DNA of 49,806 nucleotides, taken from NCBI GenBank assembly GCA_001579985.1, contig LRSR01007099.1, forward strand, positions 1-49,806, given 5' to 3'. Under the pieces are notes generated by a model. The model did no database searches and was not told the DNA's origin. It was given only the letters and a program-made list of their open reading frames with translations. Each line of letters opens with the position of its first letter. The first letter of the stretch is position 1. Shown here piece by piece: positions 9,228 through 18,549 of the stretch. Position numbers and translations under genes: made by a program. This stretch comes from Hypsibius dujardini (taxonomy: Eukaryota > Tardigrada > Eutardigrada > Parachela > Hypsibiidae).

Positions 9228-12200
9228 ATGGTCTTTAATACGCGATACCGCCTTCATTTTGCTCTGCTGTTAATTGTTATCGGTAAAGGTAGTAAATTCG
9301 CTGTTGTGTGAAATTTTAATTATTTTTTTAAGTATGCGAATATTAAGAATAATAAGGACATGTTTCAGATGGGAGTTTAGGATTTAAGCGGCGGACCGTT
9401 GTAACAAGCTCCTGGACAAAGACCGAGACGTGGTCCTCGTCGTGGTCCTCGAGAGAGGTTTACAATTACAGCTGGACTGGCTGGGTTGATTCCGCAAATG
9501 ATTTGACAAAGCAGTTGAAGAAAGCGTCCGGGAAGACAGTTACCTTTTCCTCGAATGACATAGCGGACACGTTCCGCAGTGCCGTGGAGGACACTGCCAA
9601 GGCGTCGACTCGCAGTGATCTACCCACTCTGGAGGAGGACTCAACGGGTGCGCTATCAGACGCCTTCGGATCCACAAGGAACGCATCGCTGGAGATTGGC
9701 AAAGACGCAGCAACGCTGGCGGACTTTTCTAACAGCATTGCCAATACAACGTAAGGGATGCTTCTACATTGTATGACTATGCGGTACTTCGGTTTGTTGC
9801 GAAGTCAATGTCTATCTTTTGTGGTCTACCTATTCAATTTTGCCAGTGTCTGTGCTACTGTCTGTGTCTGTGTCTGTGTCTGTGTCTGTGTCTGTGTCTG
9901 TGTCTGTGTCTGTGTCTGTGTCTGTGTCTGTGTCTGTGTCTGTGTCTGTGCTTCAAATTCTGTTTTGCCTGTTCTCAGCCTGAGTATGTTCCCTGGTCTG
10001 TGCCCGCATCTTTGGCTACATTTCATTTGGTCTACAAGACTGCAACTAACGTGGGGCGCCATCCCATAGGCTGAAAGAATTGGACGCAAAGGCCGTCGGA
10101 GCTGCACTGTCGAAAATGGTTCTTCCCGAAAAACTTCGTGAGCTGCTCCTGTCTCAGCAACCGGGAGCCAAAACACGAGAGTCCGCCTGCAACACAATCG
10201 GAACGGAAGCAGCAGAAATGTAAGACTCGAATCGAATGCACCTGTCTTAGAAATAACCGTTTTGCGGTTGTTTTACGAAAGACCTGTGGTACCGATTGCC
10301 GACTGGCAAGATGAGGCACTCCGGCCGGCATGTGTGAACAACAAGTACCGCAACCACACGGGATACTGTAACAATGTCTGCTTCCCGACTCGCGGCATGC
10401 AATCGACCGTGTTCATCCGCCGTCTGGCTCCTGACTACTCGAACATTTAGTGAAACCCTCGTTGGACCTATAATAGATATACAAAATTAGCCTCTTTGTA
10501 GTAGTTTGTAGTTTGTACTTTGATTGTAGTTCCTAAACTCTCAAGTCCACGACGAAATTCAAAGGACCAGCCGTTGCCCAGTGCGCGACTCATCAGCACA
10601 ACTCTCGTTTCGCAGAAACTGAAGACGGCACCGGCGATAACTCACATGGTACGGTACGAGGAGTTTGACCAGCCATGGTACTAGTATTCCACCAATATTC
10701 CTGATGTAAAGCAAGTCAGTAACAATCCTCGTATAGCGCCATTTCGTCATATATACACCTCAAGGAACTTTTCTTACCGTTGTCCCATTGAAAAGTCAAT
10801 TAGGAGTCGATTGGCATCAGCGAAAAAATTTTCGGCGATGAAGGGGAGGAGCTATGTTTAGTACTTGTCCAAAAGCAATGGGATTGTGAGCGTGGTTTTC
10901 CGCGCACTAGATAATATAATCAGAGGTACTTGGATTATCTCAAAGATTGGCCATAGCTTCGTCTCCTGATACCCGAAAATATTTTACTAATTACAATCGA
11001 TTCCAAATTGAGTTCTGGGCTGTGTAGCAAGGACAAGACGAAGTTTATGTCCAGATGTACGCCGGGTTTCACTATACGAGAATCGCTATTGTTTAGCTCA
11101 GCTAAGCCATAAAGGGCGTGACTCACAAGGGAATCCCCTACTCTCCGATACAAAATCTTTCCCATCTGTCTCTGTTGTAGTATGCACTGGAAGTTCATTG
11201 CTGATTTGTTCACTGAGAAAAGTTTCCGAAAACTAAATCTTCTCATTTTTAGGAATTAAAAACTGTCAAACCCAATTATAGACGGCGCTACTCATTCAAC
11301 AATAATTTAGTCAATTGATTGTTCGATTTAAACGTTTATAACTATTTTAACTATTTTAATAAAACCATCAATCGAGAAACCAATTGCATTTAAATAATAT
11401 GGCATGAGCAGCGCCATCTATAATCATGTTTGACAGTTTTTATTTTCCTAAGAATTTGAAGACTGGTTGACGCACATTTTCTCAGCCTCGCAGAATTTTC
11501 CCAGCAGACAGAAATGGGAAAACTTCTTATCGGATAGTGGCTGGATTCCTTTGTCAGTATATGTACCGTAATCGTCGTAGCGAGAATCCTGGGAGGCAGT
11601 TACGGATTTTTAACACATTATTTCTCTGTTCGATGGGTTTCAGTTCATGCAGTTTGGTCAATTTCTGGTGAGTGCTCTACAGTTCTCGCAACATAATAAA
11701 CTGATTATAGTGCATCCAAGCTACAAAAAAAGATACAGCTGTATTTTTAGGATCATGATATTACGGTGAGCAACTGAGACGTCCTGAGTGATCGATCATG
11801 ATTGCGGAATTTCAGATGTCGCTCGCAATTTTTGCAAGTAGTCAACTCCAAGAGCGGCAAAAGACGCTAGATGCTGTCTGGCAGACGGAAACGAGATCCA
11901 CGCCGAGTGCTACGGTACGCCCGTAAAGACCTACAGATAGTGTTAGCACGGTTCGGTTGCAAACGCGCATAATTTCTGTCAATCAACCAATCAACCACCT
12001 AACGCAATGAACTGCCGCCAGTAGGTGTATATACCTATGTATATACCGGTATAGGTAGATGAAAGATTGGATGGTTATTTCAACATTTTCTCCGTCGCTA
12101 TGTATTCTTAGTTTATTCACCAGTTGAAGAAAAAGCAAACTCGCTCCGCGAATTCACAGGCGGTATGAGATAATTTTTACACGAAGCGTCCATCTTTTAT

Positions 12201-12389
12201 TTTGGACTTCTTTTTGTATTTTCGTACTTTTAGGTCGTTTGGTAGTACTGACACCTTTTCCGGATGACCCGCATTATACCCTTCTCCCTGGTGGAGATAA
12301 AAAAGCTGCTCCATGCGCCGATTTCACGGAAAATAAGAGGTGCTTCATTGCTGGTGCGTATAGACATAAATACATCCATACATACATAG

Positions 12390-12440
<51 letters not shown>

Positions 12441-14285
12441 CTGACAAAGCGGAATACAAACATACCAGTTGAAAGACAGACATGCAGCATAATAGACCAC
12501 CGGGGAGTAAGTGACCATTTTGCATCATTCTCATCTCTTACAAAACACTATTCTTGGGGGATGATCGCTGCAACGTACAGGTTAGCAGTAAAAACTTCTG
12601 CTGTCATTTCAACAATGGATTTTCAAAAATTTCAGGATCGCTACGTCGCAGATAGGACTCCAATCAATGCACACAGCATTTTTACGATACCACAATTTTC
12701 TCGCTGACCAACTCGCTAAACTCAACGGCGATTGGGATGATGAGAAGCTGTACCAGGAAGCCAGAGCCATCGTCGCAGCTCAATTGCAGCAAGTAACATA
12801 TAAGGTTAGTTCCAGGCATGATGCATCGACTTCATCTAACTACTGTACCAGTTACCGTTGGCTGTTGTCTAATCTACATCTACTGTTCAAGGAATGGCTT
12901 CCCATTCTCGTTGGGGAAGCGACAAAGAAAGCGAAGAGGTTGACGGTGCGGAAAAATGGTCGCTTTACGGGCTATGACGTCACAACAGATCCCAGTAAGT
13001 AATTCAAGAGAACTTATTTAAACTCACATATTATCGAATACCATTGTCCGACGGTATCTCCCTCTTGCGTTATTTTTTAGCTCTCACCAATGAGTTCGCC
13101 GCAGCAGCCTTCCGAGTCGGTCATGCAATGGTGAGTAGCAGCTTCTCCCAAATGACTGCGGATTTCGGAGCGCTGGAGAAGATCAAGTTGGGCGACACTT
13201 TCTTCCGGGGGAATCGTGTTTACGACAAGGGGACCGTTGAAAATGTTTTGCGGGGGCTGACGGGACAAAGCGGAAAAATGGTTGAAAGTAGCGTCACCGC
13301 GGAGCTGGCCGGGCGTCTTTTTAATACTCCAAAAAAGCCAGAGCGAGGATTCGATTTGGTCAGTTTGAATATTCAACGTGGTCGGGACCACGGATTGCCG
13401 GGTTATATGAAGTGGAGGACGCAGTGTAAGCTAACGACAGCCAACACTTTTGACGAACTGAAAGACCTAAAGATATTACCGGACGATCTAGTAGAGAAGC
13501 TTACTACACTCTACGAGTAAGTTATGTGTTTTTTTAGCCTGTCTGTGTCTGTTTGTCTGTCTCCCTGTCTCCCTGTTTGTCTGTCTGTCTTTCTGTCTGT
13601 CTGTCTGTCTGCCTGTCTGTCTGTCTGTCTGTCTGTCCGTTTTTCTGCCTGTCTGCCTGCCTGCATGCATGCCTCTCTGTTGTTCTCTCTTGCCCGCCAT
13701 TTCTTTTCCACTCTGTTTTGGTCGGAGTAATTAATTCAGCTGTTAGCAACCTTTGTGAAAAGGTCCGTCGAAGACATTGACCTTTTCCCGGCGGGGATTG
13801 CTGAGATACCCGAGGACGGCAGTATGATCGGGCCGACCTTTTCCTGCATAATCACGGAGCAATTCCAGCGACTTCGGTCGGGCGACCGATTTCGGTCGGG
13901 CGACCGATTCTGGTATGAGAACGACAATGCCCTCCCGTCTCGACTCACGGATGGTAAGCTCGTACATGGATTGAATCAGGTCTTCTTTTGGGTGTTGTCT
14001 TGACGATATTCCTTTCATGTTGTCGTTCAGGCCAGTTAGCCTCCATTAGACAGACCACTATCGCTAGCATACTCTGCCAATCCCAGTCCGGCATCGAGTC
14101 TGTTCAGAAGTGTGTCTTTGAAGCAGTTTCAGATACGTAAGTTTACAGCTGTCACTTCCTATAATACGCCCATATAAATAACATAATATACATACTGTAT
14201 ATAACGGGAGATTTTCTCCAGAAATCCGCGAGTGGCCTGTTCGGACATATCACCATTAAACCTGGACCCCTGGATAGGCATATAG
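9228..14285 (+). CDS. heme peroxidase A, catalytically altered or decaying paralog
   Basis: Secreted animal heme peroxidase (peroxinectin/peroxidasin-type domain). Exons: 9228-9282, 9369-9750, 10070-10219, 10282-10449, 10546-10648, 11644-11667, 11751-11765, 11842-11914, 12112-12162, 12234-12353, 12564-12586 (approx.), 12652-12804, 12892-12994, 13081-13516, 13763-13953, 14031-14136, 14222-14285. The joined frame is open for about 738 aa. The signal peptide is in exon 1. The distal His is in DHDIT (11751-11765). The proximal His is in AFRVGHAM (exon 13081). The [11 protein letters not shown] motif is present. Oddities: compared with genes B and C, two exons are missing between 11914 and 12112. 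They carry the catalytic Arg and Glu (REQ). Their loss keeps the frame. The 23-nt exon near 12564 has GG instead of AG at its acceptor. Exon 13763 has an 18-bp tandem duplication. It is either a pseudo-enzyme or a young pseudogene. Confidence 0.75.
9858..9951. repeat. (TGTGTC)n microsatellite in peroxidase A intron 2
   Basis: About fifteen uninterrupted hexamers. The same hexamer array occupies the same intron of peroxidase B (19487-19544), so it predates that duplication or has been maintained since. It creates spurious Cys-Val and Thr-Gln repeat frames. Confidence 0.95.
10795..11005. repeat. foldback repeat (GGCGGAGCT family) in peroxidase A intron 5
   Basis: The left arm has GATTGGCATCAGCGAAAAA, then GAGGAGCTATG. 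The right arm has CATAGCTTCGTCTCCTGATA, then an inverted end containing CAATCGATTCCAAATTGAG. The arms are imperfectly complementary. It lies in the intron between 10648 and 11644. Confidence 0.6.
11250..11455. repeat. imperfect inverted-repeat element (MITE-like)
   Basis: The left end has AGGAATTAAAAACTGTCAAA followed by GACGGCGCTACTCAT. The right end has ATGAGCAGCGCCATCTATAA followed by GTTTGACAGTTTTTATTTTCC. These pair as inverted repeats of about 46 bp around an AT-rich centre. It lies in intron 5 of peroxidase A. No family is assigned. Confidence 0.65.
12389..12439. repeat. (GACA)n microsatellite in peroxidase A intron 12
   Basis: A clean GACA array directly after the exon that ends at 12353. 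Peroxidase B has a degenerate GACA array in the homologous intron (22639-22693). Confidence 0.9.
13534..13660. repeat. (TCTG)n microsatellite in peroxidase A intron 16
   Basis: An imperfect TCTG array that begins 18 nt after the splice donor at 13517. Arrays occur in the matching intron of peroxidase B (TCTG) and of C and the pseudogene fragment (GACA). Confidence 0.9.
13875..13910 (+). repeat. 18-bp tandem duplication inside a peroxidase A exon
   Basis: Two adjacent 18-bp units beginning CGGTCGGGCGACCGATT differ only at the last base. They encode RSGDRF twice, where B and C encode it once (RSGDRF and RSADRF). The duplication keeps the frame. Confidence 0.95.
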
Positions 14286-14970
14286 GCACCATTGTACTAC
14301 CTGTTAGTATACCATGTGTTCCCTTGTCTTTCGACTTGTACGAACTAGACCTTACCATAAAACTCAAGTTTTTATTCAGACGTGAGTAAATGTTCAATTA
14401 TGTACTAGTATTGTACGATTGATTAATTGATTGATTGAAAAATTATATGCGCTGGCGGGCCTTATAGAAGACCGAATTCTAAACGACTGCGATGCAAACC
14501 AGGTACCATGCGGAGCTCATAATTTAGCGCTTACTAATCGACGAAATATGCCGACAATTCCAGACAAGTCTCCACAGTCTGTCTTTGAAAATTCTGCTGA
14601 TGTATGCCGGAAGGCTTGAACCGCTTGCCTTAAAGTTAATTGTCTACCTGCCTATTGCCTACCTACCTGCAATACATATTTCACACAACATTAATCATTT
14701 ATGGTGTAGAATCAGATCCAGAGGCATGCGACAAAAGCTTGACCACGAAAGTGACGAAGCAGACAAACGGGTCTAATCCGTGTCTGATCTAGATTCAGTT
14801 TTCCCCTTACGCCGTCTTACATAACTTAATTGCGATAAGTTACGAGGGCAGGCAGCACCCCAAGAAATACCTAGCTTTCACAGAAGAATCTCAAAAAATG
14901 TACTGTTTTCTTTTAACTTTTGTTTTCGGTTTATTCTTACGTTTTTGACCAGTCACTTGCCCCGACAAAA
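14286..14970. other. intergenic between peroxidase A and the chitin-binding gene
   Basis: About 0.7 kb holding the 3' flank of peroxidase A and the presumed promoter of the chitin-binding gene. An open frame at 14431-14619 has no recognisable motif. Confidence 0.45.
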
Positions 14971-17434
14971 ATGCAAGGCACCGTGATTGTCCTGGCTACC
15001 ATTTTTGGGGTCGCTTATGCCGGCAATGTCAACGGAAATCAGCAGCCCAAGCTGTGGGACGCCCTGTCCATGCTGCGCGGGAAGACCGCCCTGACCGCGG
15101 AGGAGATTCAGGCGGTCGTCCCAAACGCCGTGGCCGGCACGGACTATCCCAATCTTTTGGTCATCCCCACGCCACGGACTATTCAGTGCGATACGAACAA
15201 GCCGGGATTTTACGCGGACTCCTCGGCGCAGGGACGGTGCCAGGTTTACGATCGCTGCGATATTAACGGCCGGCTGACCAGCTACCTTTGTCCCGCCGCC
15301 ACTGTAAGTGTCCTTCATGATATGGTTTTTTTATATAACGTTTAAAATAACTTCTGCTGATTCTGTTAAATAAATAATAAGCATTCTCTTAGACTTTCTT
15401 TAAGAAGAATATGATCGATTTGCAGACACCCACTGCTCTATATCTAAGCACATTTTTTACCCGGTCCTAGTCAAGATCAATTTGCAGTATGCATTAGCGT
15501 CAGTTAAATATTTTCTTCAGAGGTGAAGGGGCGTAGTTAGAGAAACTGACTGAAGAGGGCTGAATTTTGACGGCGTTTGTAGCCTCTCCGGCTTACTTGG
15601 GGCTATTTTTAGAGACAGGTTTCAAAACGTCTCCAATTTTTTTTAATTTGTTCAATACTAACGATGACTTAAAAAGTTTATTTCATCGGCGAATCTTTGA
15701 GAACTTTTTTCAAGAATTCCGAAGTTTCGAAAACACTGGACTATTCCGTTTTGCTTGATCTTCACTGTAAAAATGGCGATTTATCGAAATGCACAAAATA
15801 TAATTATTTTGCTGCTGCCCCATTTTAAAGTTAATTGGGAATCCATTGGCACTATGCAAATATTTTTCGGACATCAGAGGGCGGAGATACATGCCAACAC
15901 TGGAAAGCTTCACTGGATTTTTTGTTCCTTTTTGAAAACTGTTCATTGCTCCGCCCCCCCCCTTATCTTCTAAAATATTTGGTTGAGACTCACCCATTTT
16001 AAATGAAATTTGAAATAAAATAGTGTCAAAACAATTTTCGAAGTGCATTTCGAAGAATCGCCATTGTTACAATGAAAATTAAGCAAAACGGAATATTCCA
16101 GTGCTTTCGTAACTTCGAAAACTCGTAAAAAAAACGTTTTCGGAAATGCGCATATGAAATAGAAAACGTAAATCATCATTAATATTGAACAAATTTAGAA
16201 AAAAAATTGGAGACGTTTTGAAATCCGTCTCTGAAAATTGCCGCAAGTTAGGCTACAAGCCCCACCCCCCTTTTCCTTGCCTCGTTTTTTTCCCTGTTAC
16301 TTTTACGAGTGCTGACCAAGATCCCTTTGCGCCACAATAACAGTTTTGATGCTTTAGGAAAGTCCAAATGTTCCTCAATTTTTTAATGTAAAAACTCCGA
16401 GATTTGGCCATTGGTCGAGCAGTAGTAAATGTTGTGGCGATAACCCTGATATAAAAATAAAAGTGGGATTTTTGGTTCTTACGCGTAGCTCGCTCGGGCA
16501 ATGTCCAATAATTAGGGCGTGCCCTCTTTTGTTATGCGGAAACAATGTGAATCCTTAAAAACAATCCGCATTTTATCGAGCTAGAAGACGTCGTTCAACA
16601 TCGAAAACAGGGGGGGGGGGCAAAAAGGGGAAGAGGAGGTGGACTAGTGGCTGAGCCTTGCTCCTTACAGAGACAATTTTCAAATTGTAATCATGTAAAC
16701 CTATGGCCAAATCGAAGGAACCAGACATTGTCGCAATAAATTACGCATTTCTTTGCAAGGAACCTCTTTTGATTCTTGTTAAGTAATAGCTTTTTGGTTT
16801 CCAGCTCTTCAATCAAATTACCCTGGGTGAGTCCTTGCATTTCCGACGGATCAGTCTACGCTCCTACGCTCTGTAGTTTTGTAGTGAATCAAAACGGGTC
16901 GTTCGCAATTTTGTCTGGTGCAAAAAAAAACTTTTTTTCTCAAAGCTCAACGAGACGTTCGACCATATATAGACATTGTAAACCGGTTCTGTCTAAATCA
17001 TCATATTGAGCTGAATGACCGGTTTTGTTTTACAACGTCTCATAGAAATGTGATGATTTGACGATTACCGTATGATCTGTTTATAATTTTGTATATATAC
17101 AGTATATAGTATATATAGTATATATAGTATATGCGGCACATCGTACTTCCAGCTAATTGGTCTTTCAATTAATTTGTAGTTTGCGACTGGTTTTTCAATG
17201 TTGACTGCTCCCAGTCGAGCCAATTTGCCGACTACTCTAACAGTCGTCTCTATCAAGGCAAAGATGTTGTTTTCTTGGTGAGTAACAAACGACTGTAATT
17301 GTGAAAAGCGCTATTTAGAAAATCAGTTCGTGGTTGCACATCGTTTTCTTTATTTTTCAATCGCTAATTGGTTTTTTCTTCTGCAGGATACTCCCCCGGA
17401 AGGTAATCAAGCGTCATCTCCCACAATTATTTAG
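14971..17434 (+). CDS. secreted chitin-binding protein (CBM14/peritrophin-A type)
   Basis: Exons 14971-15303, 16805-16826, 17180-17277 and 17387-17434 give 166 aa with continuous frame and canonical splice sites. The signal peptide is MQGTVIVLATIFGVAYA. A spacer follows to about residue 66. The domain reads IQCDTNKPGFYADSS, CQVYDRCD, YLCPAAT, then LFNQITL from the 22-nt exon, then VCDWFFNVDC. This is the extended chitin-binding domain typical of arthropod and tardigrade cuticle and matrix proteins. Family members bind chitin outside the cell. The first intron (1.5 kb) contains a large foldback repeat. The start is the Met next to the signal peptide; an in-frame Met at 14920 would place extra residues before the signal sequence and is less likely. 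The last exon ends GNQASSPTII before TAG. An alternative splice donor inside it (17403) cannot be excluded. Confidence 0.85.
15575..16260. repeat. long foldback (palindromic) element in the chitin-binding gene intron
   Basis: Imperfect inverted arms of about 300 bp. The left outer part reads AGGTTTCAAAACGTCTCCAA and the right outer part reads TTGGAGACGTTTTGAAATCC. Inner parts pair across the GGCGGAG core near 15890 and the C-rich run at 15950-15960. A half-copy of the core family lies just before it (15480-15560). There is no coding capacity. Confidence 0.85.
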
Positions 17435-18549
17435 TGGGTCATGTAATATTTACTATCATCACCGCCATAAGCAAATTTTAAATAATTTTCACCATTAGCA
17501 ATTTTTTCGTTCTTAATTAGTATTTTGCTTGAGAGATTAGTTAAACATTCTTTCCGTAAAAAAATTTACTTATCTGAATAATAATATAATATAATATTAA
17601 TCAAGAAAATTTGTCAGTTCAGGTGAATAACGGTTGTAAAAAGAGATTTCAAAACTTCATTCAATTTTGAATTTTTATTCATAGTTTTAATTTCATTTTT
17701 CAAGTAAAGAAGAATCTGTACGTTAAATTAAAAACTATACATAATATTTTTAAAATAATTTTTGCCTATTTGGAAAACAATAATGAATTAAGATTAAGGG
17801 AACGCAGTTTGCGCAAAGGTGAGTACTCAAGTCTCTTAACTGGCATTGCATCTGGGTCCCTACTCCCCACAGGCATTACACCTTTCGTTTTCGTGGCTCG
17901 AGCGCTATGCACTCCAATTTCCGATTAATTAGAAAAATTCTGTAATACTTCTGTAATCAATTGGTCGTAGATGGGCAAAAAAAGCAGCCACATACCATGA
18001 AATACTGTGAACAATCACTTATTTCCCGTGGTGAAGTCTGCCTTGTTACGCGAACAAAAGAGCCTAGGCTTGCCTAAGCTTATCAAGGCATCAACTACAG
18101 CCCCCGACCACCGATCTGTTCACTTTCTGGGAAGACATCAATTTTTTATGCTTACCGGTATCGACAACTGTTGTGTCATTGTCCTTCGATTGCGCGGGGT
18201 TCTCTCCCAGAAACCGGTATATCCATTACATGTGCACTGTATACCGCGAACTGTGCTTACTAAACAAAATGTCCTACAGTAATAACGGCTTCTACTAATA
18301 CATATTAGCAAAGACAGGCAGACCTAGAGACGAGAGAGAGACAGAAAGAGAAAGAGAGAGAGAGAGAATTCCTGACACCTGGAGCATTGTTCTACGTGGT
18401 AACTTCATTTAGTTTCCGGCCACTATTGGTAGGTTAAAGATACTACTGTGCTTGTGCTACACAATACCTTTCAGCACTAATTATTTTAACACACAAATAG
18501 TCGAACAAATCAAAACCTCCTTCCTTCAAATATTAATACAACATACAAG
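17435..18549. other. intergenic before peroxidase B
   Basis: AT-rich. It contains a GA-rich simple repeat near 18325-18367. The open frame at 18007-18282 has no recognisable motif and no homologous counterpart upstream of peroxidases A or C. Confidence 0.45.

Noticed and set aside
9758-10197. Long open frames of alternating Cys-Val, Cys-Leu or Thr-Gln
   Set aside because: They are translations of the (TGTGTC)n microsatellite in peroxidase A intron 2, not genes.
12350-12480. Possible CRISPR-like array at the GACA repeats
   Set aside because: These are 4-bp units without spacers in a eukaryotic intron, so this is a plain microsatellite.
13488-13780. Several overlapping Asp/Arg/Gln/Thr and Cys/Leu/Ser/Val repeat frames on both strands
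   Set aside because: They come from the (TCTG)n array in intron 16 of peroxidase A. The same holds for frames over 12230-12534 and 19339-19642.
15710-16048. Antisense frames over the chitin-binding gene intron
   Set aside because: They fall within the arms of a foldback element and mirror each other on the two arms.
14971-17434. Idea that the chitin-binding gene and peroxidase B form one transcript or operon
   Set aside because: The chitin-binding frame closes with its own stop at 17434, and peroxidase B has its own signal peptide and start 1.1 kb later. No trans-splicing signal is evident.
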